NCBI GenBank assembly: GCA_936432065.2
Contig: OW386292.2
Location: 105,233,829 to 105,297,828 of the forward strand
Source of the DNA: Rutpela maculata
Taxonomy: Eukaryota; Arthropoda; Insecta; Coleoptera; Cerambycidae
Direction of reading: 5' to 3'
Length of the DNA: 64,000 bases
Of the stretch, positions 32,281-42,490 are shown in pieces. The position numbers were made by a program, and so were the translations under genes. The notes beneath the pieces were generated by a model, which was given only the letters and a program-made list of their open reading frames with translations, did no database searches and was not told the origin of the DNA. Within the stretch, counting starts at the first letter, position 1, and each line of letters starts with the position of its first letter.

Positions 32281-33705
32281 AAAAGTGCACTCAGCAGAAA
32301 AGTATTTATAAATAATATTTTTTCATCTAAAAATGTGTTTATTTTAATATATTTTGTATATTTTTTTGTTGTAAGTCATCCAGAATTTTTTTTCACTTTA
32401 TTCACCCCCACCATTACCACCACCTCCACTACTGATGTGGTATATCATCTTATGGGTTTTTGTGGTACACGATTTCAAATATTATATTATTAAAGTTCCA
32501 TAAGCCATTATTTCCACATAGCACAAATATAGTATTTTTGTTGTAAGAGACTTGGGTAGGAAGTCTGGATGTGGAAGTAGTGGTTTCTTATTTTGGAAAC
32601 GCAACTATTTATTATCTGAGACAATATGTTGGCAGCTTCAATTCAGCTTGACGTACCAAGAAAATTAAATTCGTTATCATGAAAAAGAAGTTAAGAGTGG
32701 CAAACGCAGAATTTTATAAATTTTGTGGAGTGACTGACAAAATAAATTATTTCTGGCAAAATTTAATGGGTTTTGTTGATTTCTTAAACATTTTTTTATT
32801 CCCCGACAATTATTCTATTGAAATAAATAAAAAAAGACTGTGAGTGCATTAACGACGAGGAAGAAAATTTCTTTGGAAAGATTTAACTCGTGGAAAAATA
32901 TATAAATCTCATATTGAAACGGTCATAACTTTTACCAGTACCAAAGAAAAATGTCGTAAAATGAGATTCTAGTGCCTTTAAGATCCCACAATAAGATGGC
33001 TAAGATCTCATATCTCTACTTCAGAAAAATTTGTTTGCATATTTTAATGCTCTGCCTTCTACACTATTAGTATACTACATTCATGCATATTTTTTCCCCA
33101 GGGAAACTCCACCGGTGTTCCTTCGTAAGAGAAAGTGTTTAGAGAAATCTTGCAGGACACTACGGGAGTATAAGAAATTAGAAGCCGAGTGCAAGGATGA
33201 GGACAAGTGTATAGTACGTATTATTATTTTATTTTTAAATTTGTTGCTCCTGTGGTTAAGTAATTTTCACAAACACGACTATGAATTTTTTTATTAACAT
33301 GCTAACTACCCCCTTGGTCAAGTAACAGGTCATTCTATACACACGGCGATCAATTTCATAGTATATTAGTTGTGGACGGTGAGCATATATACATTTCATT
33401 TCAAAATTTTTCCATTTCTCAATGACAGTTCTCGTTTCTGAAGTCAAGTGCGGCACTAGCGACAGCTCTTGAAGAGTATTAATAATTATTTACCGTAATG
33501 GTACCGAGATCACAGTTTTCCATTTTAGGTTACTATAATTTTAGTCTTAGATAAAAATTGCATTTCGGTAAAATGTCCATTGTCCATGTCGTCAAAAAAA
33601 TCTAAAATATGCATCGGTCTGCAGGTGCAAAGAATGCTGTAATGTTACGATTCAAATTGAACCAATTAATGAAGAACTTAATAGTTGAACATTTTTATTT
33701 AGGGT
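32268..33705. repeat. Segmental repeat, copy 1 (partner 34161-35115)
   Basis: Blocks 32268-32520 and 33000-33705 recur in the same order and orientation at 34161-34410 and 34428-35115, with about one difference per 20-25 bases. Copy 1 has about 480 bp (32520-33000) that copy 2 lacks. Each copy holds CACCCCCACCATTACC and an exon-like segment (see next). Confidence 0.85.
33104..33215 (+). other. Exon-like open segment, duplicated at 34534-34640
   Basis: After a polypyrimidine tract and acceptor (TTTTTTCCCCAG) both copies read ETPPVFLRKRKCLEKSCRTL then REYKKLEAECKDEDK. Copy 2 has two amino-acid changes (K to E, C to Y). A possible donor GT follows at about 33210. I do not recognise the protein; Cys/Lys-rich composition suggests a nucleic-acid-binding or transposon protein, which is a guess. 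Confidence 0.4.
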
Positions 33706-34160
33706 AGTGGGGGTGGATGAAGTAAAAAAATATTTTGAGGTTTCTGGTTCTTGTACATACACTAAATCACATTTTTTTTTTCATCCCCTTTAATAAGGGG
33801 GTGGGGGTGGCTAAGGCCAAAAATTTTTTTGAGACCTTAGCTTCTCTTGTATATACTAAATACCAATTTTATCGACTCTTACCTGCTTGATTTACCCATT
33901 TACCCCCCAACCCTGCGTCGGAACAACATGAAAATATAATCTAGTTCCAGATCTCGCTAAAGTATATACGTGTACCAAATTTCAAGTCAATATCTTAAAA
34001 CGGTTCCAGAGTAAATGTGCGCACAAAAAAAGTTACAGACAGACAGACCGACAGACAGACAGAAATTTTTTTTCGCTCAAACTTAAAATCTCGACGTTTC
34101 ATGACATTTTTATTTGAACAATAAAAATTTTTAAAAATTTTTTTGTCGTTACTATACCAC
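33706..34160. repeat. Dispersed non-coding repeat between the two segment copies
   Basis: Contains GGGTGGGGGTGG, TTTTTTTGAGACCTTAGC, CCAAATTTCAAGTCAATATC and a PyrPur run ACAGACAGACAGACC (34034-34060). The first part recurs at 57308-57485 and continues at 59548-59650, where a mariner-like element is inserted. The last part (CTCGACGTTTCATGACAT) recurs inside the Tc1 remnant near 39815. Confidence 0.75.
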
Positions 34161-35115
34161 TAGACACTGGATTTACTGAAAAAAGTTCACTCAGCAGAAA
34201 AGTTTTTATAAATAATATTTTTTTCATCTAAAAATGTGTATATTTTAATCTATTTTGTATATTTTTTTGTTGTAAGTCATCAAGAATTTTTTTTCACTTT
34301 ATTCACCCCCACCATTACCTCCACCTCCACTACTGATGTGGTATATCATCTTATGGGTTTTTGTGGTACACGATTTCAAATATATTATTAAAGTTCCATA
34401 AGCAATTATGGATATAAGATGGCTAAGATCTCATATCTCTACTCCAGAAAAATTTTAGTGCACATTTTAATGCTCTGCCTTCTACACTATTAGTATAATA
34501 CATTCATGCATATTTTTTCCCCAGGGAAACTCCACCGGTGTTCCTTCGTAAGAGAAAGTGTTTAGAGGAATCTTGCAGGACACTACGGGAGTATAAGAAA
34601 TTAGAAGCCGAGTGCAAGGATGAGGACAAGTATATAGTACGTATTTTTATTTGATTTTTAAATTTGTTGCTTCTGTGGTTAGGTAAGTTTCACAAACACG
34701 AATATGAATTTTTTTATTAACATGCTAACTACCCCCTTGGTAAAGTAACAGGTCATTCTATACACACGGCGATCAATTTCATAGTACATTAGTTGTGGAT
34801 GGTGAGCATACATACATTTCATTTCAAAATTTTTCCATTTCTCAATGACAGTTCTTGTTTCTGAAGTCAAGTTCGGCGCTAGCGACAGCTCTTGGAGAGT
34901 ATTAAAAATTATTTACCGTAATGGTACCGAAATCACAGTTTTAAAATTTTAGAGTTACTATAATTTTAGATAAAAATTGCATTTCGGTAAAATGTCCATG
35001 TCGTCAAAAAAATCTAAAATATGCATCGGTCTGCAGGTGCAAAGAATGCTGTAATATTACGATTCAAATTGAACCAATTAATGAGGAACTTAATAGTTGA
35101 ACAGTTTTATTTAAT
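34161..35115. repeat. Segmental repeat, copy 2
   Basis: Direct repeat of 32268-33705 lacking the middle 480 bp. Whether the extra block is an insertion in copy 1 or a deletion in copy 2 cannot be told here. Confidence 0.85.
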
Positions 35116-35139
35116 TTTTTTATGATCACAATTCAGATA

Positions 35140-35458
35140 AAATCAAATCAAATGCTTTATTTCTTTTTTTGCCTTATACATAGATACCGATGAGGTTCGT
35201 CATATACAGGGGGAAAACCACCAAGTGGAGCACTTAATTGATTAATTTACTAAAAGTAAATTATAAAAGTTATTAGTAGGTAATATATAAAAAGTGCAAG
35301 TAACATAAAAAACATCAAATGAGGTAAATATTTTTGGACATAAACAGGACAAAAATATAAAACCGTTAAATATTTTAAAACAATTGATTGGTAATTAAAA
35401 TTCATTTTTTCCCAACTGTGTTTTATTTCATAACAACAGGTTGGCACCACAATAATAA
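35140..35458 (-). mobile_element. Possible LINE 3' end
   Basis: The minus strand ends in AATAAAGCATTTGATTTGAT, i.e. a polyadenylation-like signal followed by a short (GATTT)n tail, similar to the LINE ends at 29.2, 36.2 and 46.8 kb. The open frame inside is not recognisable as RT. Confidence 0.4.
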
Positions 35459-36055
35459 CACAGACCCACAAAAAAAAAAAGTTGTCTGCGCCGGGGTACT
35501 GACCATACCTATCCCTTGTATTTTGAGCCGCTGAACACGAATCTGACCTTAGTTTTTCCCCTTACGTCAGGTTTTTTTTTAACAGCAAATAAATATATAA
35601 ATATTACGATTCAACAGACTTTTTTTGCTGTTAAAAAAAAAACCGGACCTGTTGGGGAAAAACTAAGGTCAGATTCGTATTCAGCGGCTCAAAATACAAG
35701 GAATAGGTGTGGTCAGTACCCCCGCGCAGCCCACTTTTTTTGGTTGCCACTGTGCCACACTCAGTGTGGCACAATCTCACGCAAAAAAAGTCATCTGCGT
35801 GGGGGTACTGACCACACCTATCCCTTGTATTTTGAGCCGCTGAACACGAATCCGATCTTAGTTTTTCCCCAGCACGTCAGGTTTTTCTCTTAACAGCAAA
35901 TAAATATATAAATATTAGACTTTTTTGCTTTAAAAAAAAACCTGATGTATAGGGAAAAAACTAAGGTCAGATTCGTTTTCAGCGGGTCATAATACAAGGG
36001 ATAGGTATGGTCAATACCCCGGCGCAGACAACTTTTCTTTTTTGTGGGCCTGTGT
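35459..36055. mobile_element. Four-armed foldback element, about 600 bp
   Basis: Four related arms alternate in orientation. Each carries ACTGACC(A)CACCTATCCC or its near-match, TTGTATTTTGAGCCGCTGAA and ACGAATCTGACCTTAG, at about 35490, 35690 (inverted), 35805 and 36000 (inverted). The outermost ends, ACAGACCCACAAAAA and TTTTTTGTGGGCCTGTGT, are also inverted. The middle is a 23-bp palindrome with one central base, TGTGCCACACTCAGTGTGGC ACA (35751-35773). No coding region is credible. Confidence 0.85.
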
Positions 36056-36162
36056 AATACTTCATCAGTATTATTGTATTACGTCAGTCCCTCCTTTTCA
36101 ATGCCCTAGTTCACGTATTTATCGATCTTTATCCTACTCGCTATGCACTTCTTGACTAATGA

Positions 36163-36560
36163 ATGAATGAATGAATGCTTTATTCAGCCTGAAGCTGTTT
36201 ACCTTACAAATACCTAAATGTACATTATTAAAAACAAAACAAAAAAGACGGTAACACTATTATAAACATGTATAAATAAAAAAAAAAAAAATATATATAT
36301 ATATATATAATCAACAACATACATAAATTCATCACATTAAAAGGTTAACTTTACATATATATTAGCTGCTCTTTTAAACTGGTTTATGTTTGTTATCACT
36401 TTTATTTCACCTGATGCGACATGGGCATGTTTAAATATCTCTATAACCTTTATTTGTGAAACGCGACAATATGTTTTATGACAGAAAATGTTCCTTAAAC
36501 ATGCCCATTGCAATCGAAGTAGCAGTAACCCTGACATGGGCATAGTTAGTAGGTATGCTT
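36163..36560 (-). mobile_element. Short LINE 3' end with (ATTC)n tail
   Basis: The minus strand ends GGCTGAATAAAGCATTCATT followed by further ATTC units. Upstream, a frame ends VITNINQFKRAANIYVKLTF, which looks like the last residues of a LINE ORF2. The copy is strongly 5'-truncated. Confidence 0.55.
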
Positions 36561-36867
36561 CTAGAGGGCAGAATATTTACTAACGTAATATTTTTCGAAC
36601 TCTTTTATACATTGTGTGTGAGTGATCGAAGTCATGAGCTTAAAGAGGAAGAAGAGGGGAATTTTCATTTTCTAAAATATAAATCTTGCATATATTTGTG
36701 TAAATAGCCGGACAGGGAAAGACCCACCCTGCGTTATGATTAGGGTTTACAATTTACCGGAAATTTTAATAGCCGGTAAATCGGTAAATAAAAATGTAAA
36801 TAACCGGTTAACTGGTATTTACCGGTAATTTTTAGAATGAATGATTGGGGTGGCGAAAATGGAAATT

Positions 36868-37167
36868 GTTTTTTTTTTCTTTCATGTACAAAATTATTTA
36901 AATTTAACAAAAAACATTTTTGAAAAATGTGTTTGAAAATGTGTTTTAACCGCCTTCCATGTCACCTCAACGACCCTCTTAAGTCTAGGAGATCTAGATT
37001 TGTCTGAGTAAAGGAGACGGGGCCCTACAGTTTATCGTGGAATTCGAACCACTTCTTGGGGCAAATCATTATGAAAAATTTCTTCGCTGTGTCGGGCTCG
37101 AACCCACTTCGCTAGGTACGCTCAAAGTGCAAGCTAGACGCGCTAACCGACTGAGCTACCGTCCCCG
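36868..37167 (-). mobile_element. tRNA-derived SINE
   Basis: The minus strand from 37167 reads GGGGACGGTAGCTCAGTCGG, with a perfect A box (TAGCTCAGTCGG), and about 45 bp later the B box GTGGGTTCGAGCCC. The 3' half of the acceptor stem does not pair with the 5' half, and a body of unrelated sequence follows (ACAGCGAAGAAATTTTTC...), so this is a SINE head and not a tRNA gene. The tail may be GAAAGAAAAAAAAAAC near 36870. TSD not established. Confidence 0.75.
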
Positions 37168-37212
37168 TAGTATACGTATAATTAATATAATGGACAAACA
37201 ATAGTAATTTAT

Positions 37213-37335
37213 GTTACAAGACCGGAAAGTGGTGTTTTGCAGGTCAACCCAAGCAGATTCCAGATTCCAGGGCGAACCGCAGGTGAGTAAGCTTGGGGAG
37301 ATCTGCAAAACACTGTTTTTCGGTCGTGTAACGTA
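37213..37335. repeat. Imperfect hairpin inside the hAT element
   Basis: TTACAAGACCGGAAAGTGGT (about 37213) pairs with ACACTGTTTTTCGGTCGTGT (about 37310); GTTTTGCAG and CTGCAAAAC flank a 60-bp loop. Confidence 0.55.
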
Positions 37336-38248
37336 CAATATTTTTTTTCGGCCGACACTTCAAAATTTGAATCCATATTTTCCATAACTTGTGAATTGAC
37401 TTTTGACAACTTGATAAAAGTCAAGTGTATTTATCTATTTGACACTTATATCAACAATTAACACAAATTCGTTTCCCTAGAAACGAGAATAGCAGGGATC
37501 GGAAAAGACTTTGCCGATCTCTAATGTTACTTTCTGGTCTAGCCCGGGAAAACGTTATTTTTGTCTCCAGAAAGGGTGTACTTTCTGGTCGGAAAGAAAA
37601 AAAAGATTTTTTATCAAAAGGAAAAATATAAATGAAATACATTAAATAAATAAATATTCCATAAATAACAAAACATATCAACTTAAATAATCAAAATTAT
37701 AAACATAAACTCAAATAGAGCATTTACTGAATACCTAATGTAAAAAACATTAATTTTTAAAATAATACCCCGTTAAAAGGGTTAGTTTTTCAAAGCTGCC
37801 TCTGTTAGTCATCTTATAAATGTACGTAGAATACCACCAGCCGAAGATGCCCTTCCTCTATCGATATTGGTAGGTCGATAAGTTAATAAGAATTGGTAAT
37901 AACATACTTCTAAATGTTTTCCACGGATATTTGCAGCAGTGAAGTATTCAATTTCGTCGCAAGATATTGTCAATGTCTCTCTTACTTGTATTTCTTAGGG
38001 CTTGGGGTTTGGGTTTTACTTTTTATAATGTTATTTATTGTTAAAAGTGCTCAGTGTTGGGACAGTCACTCTGTATCTAGTAAATACTAGTCACTGACAT
38101 AAATATAAACGTTGAATACGTGACATATCATAAGTTCAAAATTTACCGAAATAACCGGTAAAAAATTTAAATAACTAGTAATTATCATGTGTTTTTTGTC
38201 CGGTTAATTGGTTAACCACTAACCAGTATTGCAAACACTAGTTATGAT

Positions 38249-39249
38249 GCTAAAAGAAGATATACTTGTGTTGCTAAATATTCTCGTATATCTATGCCCG
38301 CCTACCATATGAAATGACGTTCTGAGATACACTAATCTACAAACTTATAAGTTTTCTGGTATATTTGAACTTGAACAATGACATTCAAATCAAGATCCTA
38401 AATAAGATGTAGAAAATCATTTATTTTTTAAATTTTCCTAACTCACCTAATTTTTTTTTTTTTAGATTTGTTTACATTGGTTTAATAAATTGGAGCAAGT
38501 GAAGGACTCTCTTTAGTTGCTATTCCATAGTTTGTTGATACATGACTTTTATAATTTGGTACCCGCAGAATTAGAATGGCTGCTTATAAGCCAATGCTGA
38601 TACCTAGATACTACTCTATCTCTCGACTGGAATGGCTGCTGGAGTTCACTGATAAAAAATTTTCAGGTACTGGTATATGGCAATTTTATTACCAACGATT
38701 GAGAACTTAATATTCAACACCCTCTGTAATACTACATAATTTTATAATATTAATGTGTAAAATTACCATATGATTACTGAATATTACTTACATCAAATGT
38801 AACTGATTAATACAATTGAAAATGACATAAATAATGTAAATTTACGTAGTACTTTTTATGCAAAAATTAATTTTACCAGGTGATTTTCAAAATTACTTTT
38901 ATACACAGGTAATAAATTTACCCAGTAATTTTACATCAAGAGGTAAATTTTTGTAGTCGTACGCCTCTTAATAATGGACAGCTTTGTTCGGTCGAAACCA
39001 TGCCAAGTGAAACTACAAATACAACAAAAATTAAAAAACAAACAATAAAATAAACTCCGTTCCATCTTGCATTAAATCTCGTCAAAAATATCTGGGACAA
39101 AATAAATTTAATTTTTTTTGTTTAATTATTCTATAATAGCCTATTCTCTCTCACCTTAGAAAGGGCAAAAATTGTACTGCCATTACTGATGCTTCAATTT
39201 GGTAATTCAGTCAACCATTTCATTAGGTGTTTGATATTATTTTTTGATG
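38249..39249. other. No gene recognised
   Basis: AT-rich sequence. AATTACC/GGTAATTT-type strings are frequent at 38690-38960, perhaps a decayed inverted repeat. Confidence 0.35.
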
Positions 39250-39251
39250 TA

Positions 39252-40214
39252 CACTTCTGTGCAATAAAATCCCATACACCTATTTTTCATTATATTAAAT
39301 CATTCTTTATTTGTCAGTGTCATATTTTCGAAATGCCGAAATTGACTGAACATGAAAAAATTCTAATTCTCTCTAAAATTGAAGAGGGATGGTCTATCAG
39401 AGCAGTTGCTAACCATTATCACTTAAATAAAAGTATCATTATGAGTGTGAAGAAAAGGTGGGAGGATAAAGGTATCATAAAGAGAAAAAACAGTTCAGGC
39501 CGACCGAGAAATTCAAATCTCGCTCAAGATGAAGCGCTCCTTGGCTATTTGAGGGAAAATCCATTTCAAACAGCAGTAGACGCTGTGTCCATGACAAATT
39601 TTCCAGCATCGAGGTCAACAGCTAGCCGAAGGATAGGACAATCGAAATTAAAAAACTGTCAGTGCCAAGAAAACCATATTAACAGAAGAACATAAGCAAG
39701 CCCACATTCTGGTTTGTTTAAATTATGTCTATCGCCCGTTGGAGTTTTGGAACAATGTTGTGTTTACCAATGAAAGTTTTTCAGTCTTGTAATGACGGAC
39801 ATATTCAAACTTAAAATATCGACGTTTCATGTCATTCTAAAGCTATTTGAACAATAAAAATCTTCTTTTTTTTTTTCGTTAATATATTTCCACTGGATGT
39901 GGAAGTAAAATTATCACAGACAGACGCGTGCAGAACAGCCATGCAGAAAACCGCTTTTTAATGTTTTAAGCTTTCAGAATCTGGCCTTATCTCGGACACA
40001 ATTTTTCAACGTCAATTTTTACATTTTTCCAAATACCTTACTTATGACATTTCATAGTCAATGGCACTTTTTTATAACCTGTATGATAATAAAAGAAAAT
40101 AAATAAATAAAAAGTAAAAAGTCCAAATTCCAAAAAGACTGATTCACATCACTTAATATTAATAAAAACTACACTTGATTTTTCAAGTGTACTGGATTTT
40201 ATTGCACAGAAGTG
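39252..40214. mobile_element. Tc1-like element, internally deleted
   Basis: Terminal inverted repeats CACTTCTGTGCAATAAAATC are flanked by TA at 39250-39251 and 40215-40216, the signature of Tc1/mariner insertion. The right repeat has an additional small hairpin (CACTTGATTTTTCAAGTG). Inside are the start of a transposase and, from about 39790, sequence also found in the dispersed repeat near 34075. Confidence 0.85.
39333..39790 (+). pseudogene. Tc1-like transposase, N-terminal part
   Basis: ATG at 39333 opens MPKLTEHEKILILSKIEEGW with SIRAVANHYHLNKSIIMSVK, a paired-type helix-turn-helix that recognises the terminal repeats, followed by the GRPR motif (SSGRPRNS) that links the two DNA-binding subdomains. 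After about 115 codons the frame shifts (near 39660); the next frame reads ILTEEHKQAHILVCLNYVYR and FWNNVVFTNESFS, the first catalytic region with Asn for Asp. Everything after it, including the second Asp and the Glu, has been lost. The frame can be extended upstream of ATG without stops into the terminal repeat; I prefer the internal ATG because the family starts here. Confidence 0.8.
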
Positions 40215-40300
40215 TACTAAAAGTTTGTCCTTTGGTCTGGGTGAATTTTGAGTACTTTTTTAGAAATTATGAGGTGGAAGAAGAACCTGCCTTGGAGTAA

Positions 40301-40804
40301 TAGACTGGCGGTACATGACCAGTCAGGTGCAACGTTTTTAAAATGCCTGCCAATTATATATATGAATGAAATTACCGTGAATATGCCAGAGACGCAAATT
40401 TTAGGCAGTCGTCGCGTGCAGAAGTCTGTGCAAATCGATTTTTTTTGTTTATTTTTTTGTTTTTTTTTTTTAATTTAAAGTGGATGCCAAGAGTGCCAAA
40501 CGAAAAGCCTTAAAAAAAAAATCCAAAATCAGAATCATCCAAAATCAAGAACACCAAAAAATTTTACGATTTAATTTAAATTAAATTAAATTTTCGCTGG
40601 ATTCTTTTTCACGGCTTTTCGTTTGGCACTATTGGCATCCATTTTAAAATAAAAAGAAAACACAAAAAAAAATAGGCAAAAAAAATTGATTTGCACGCGC
40701 CTAAAATTTGCGTTTCTGGCATATTCACGGTAATTTCATTCATATATATGATTGGCATGCATTTTAAAAACGTTGCACCTCACTGGTCATGTACCGCCAG
40801 TCTA
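40301..40804. repeat. 504-bp palindrome; tips identical to the 60.0-kb satellite-bearing element
   Basis: Arms of about 220 bp start TAGACTGGCGGTACATGACC and pair with their reverse complement, centre near 40555. The arm contains ATGAATGAAATTACCGTGAA and CGCAAATTTTAGGC. The same 230 bp open the array at 60024. The centre has TTTAATTTAAATTAAATTAA-type sequence. Confidence 0.85.
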
Positions 40805-42482
40805 TAATGCATATAAACATGTAATATGTGGCAAAATAATTACAAAGATTTCTGAAAAACTTTCTTCTTTTTGATAAATTATCGCTCTTTCTACAGATAA
40901 GAAAAAACTTGACGTGTACTCATTCTCACCTAGAACAAAAAAGTAAAAAAAAAACTGCAATAGTATCAGCCTTGGATTTTCCAAATGTCATCAGCTGGCG
41001 AGCACTCTTCTAAAAGAAGTGTTCATAACAATGTAACTTCCCTTTACTACGTTGAATATTATGAAACTTAAAAGTTTACACATTATTGGCTTACTTAAAT
41101 AATTTAAAATATACGAAAATAAATGTAATAATATTCACCAGTTGCCTGATTTGTTGCCAAGCAACTAAAACTTATATAAGAGAAAAACAAAAAAAATTTT
41201 TAAGAAATTACCCACACGTGGGGCACATACACATCATTAGTGATCGGGTTAAGTGAAATAATGACACGTGCTGTCTGAGGAAGTGGGGGCGTCAGCTGGA
41301 AAATTCAGATGCGTGTGCTGCTATTTTACAGTACTGGTGATTGAATTTTCATTGTTGTTGATATTGTTTGGTGTAAAATAAGTTTGCCCAGGGAAAAGTA
41401 CATAAGGCATTAAAATTTCCAAGTAAAATTAGTTTTACTGTAAATGTACAACAACGTGTTAAAGTTACATCAATTTTAGGGATAAATTAAAAATATTTGC
41501 ATGATATAATAATAATAATAATAATATTAATAATAATAAAATATAATCATACCAATTTATTTATGAAATATCTTCAAGCATTAGCGGTATTTTAATGTGA
41601 AAACTGTTTTGTGTATGAGGATCATTCTCCAAAACGGAGACAAATTGGCAAGGTAAATACAAAAATAATAATAAGTAAAGAACAGTTGTTATTTTTCATA
41701 CAGTTAACGCATTTTAATATTATAAAATTGATTTTGAAAGGGCCATAAATTAAACAAAATAGTTTTAATTTTATTCTAAAAAACAAAAACGTCTTTCCTT
41801 GGAGCTGACTACCTCACCCATGGAGTTGATATATGAACAAAAATTTGAATTTTCTTTAAAAATTATAACACAAAACCATTCTGACATTTCCTAAACGAAT
41901 AAAAACCGTATAACACTTTTTAAAATTTTTTTATTACCTTTGTAGAAAAAAATCACTAAAATTCCATGGAGCTGATCTACAGAGATGACGGCTGAGGTTA
42001 TTCTAAAATGTGCAGTGGGAAAATCAAACTGCAGTAGGAAATAAAAATTTGCGCACTATAAAAAATATTTTATTTTTATTTAAAAAAAATAATAATTCCA
42101 TGGAGTTGATGTCCACGGAGATGATGTTTTTTAGTAAAACTAATAACATTTATACATCAGATTGTACCTAACCATAAATTATTTTCCACACATGTAAGGT
42201 ACACATTGTAATATGTATTTGGGAAACGTAGAAAATCAGAGATGATTTATTTCATTTGTTGTTAATGACATGGAGTAGATTGTTAATAAGAATACTCACC
42301 AGGCTTGTTAACCTCAGCAATTGATTTAAAATCAACATTCCTGCACACTGCACTTTCATTGTACTGGCATCAACAAATATTGTGTCTTTTAAGTTTTGAA
42401 ATGTGTTTACTTAGGGCCTCTTAGCAATTTTAGTAAAAATACATTGTGTCTATAGAGTTGACTTGTAATGTGGTGTCCCATA
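40805..42482. other. No gene; degenerate repeat of a CATGGAGTTGAT motif
   Basis: CCATGGAGTTGAT or close variants occur near 41818, 41963, 42098 and 42268, with CCTTGGAGCTGAC near 41797, at intervals of about 135-170 bp. A degenerate tandem repeat is likely. Otherwise AT-rich, with an (AAT)n run at 41508-41540. Confidence 0.4.
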
Positions 42483-42490
42483 ATAGTCAA

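Larger units (their letters stand above)
36741..38240. mobile_element. Non-autonomous hAT element, 1500 bp, with 8-bp TSD
   Basis: GTTATGAT is duplicated exactly at 36733-36740 and 38241-38248. The ends are TAGGGTTTACAATTTACCGG and (inverted) TAGTGTTTGCAATACTGGTT, matching the hAT terminal pattern YAGNGTTTNCAA. Subterminal regions are rich in CCGGTAA/TAACCGGTT strings on both sides, likely transposase contacts by analogy with other hATs. No transposase frame exists inside; a tRNA-derived SINE and a hairpin (37213-37335) lie within. Confidence 0.9.

Noticed and set aside
33256..33456. Minus-strand frame repeated at 34679-34870
   Set aside because: Open in both copies, but nearly all differences change amino acids and no family is recognisable, so selection is not supported.
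35516..35893. 125-codon open frame
   Set aside because: It runs across alternating inverted arms of the foldback, repeating the same peptide; a by-product of the palindrome.
37085..37167. tRNA gene on the minus strand
   Set aside because: A and B boxes are good but the acceptor stem cannot pair and the anticodon arm is poor; a SINE head explains it better.
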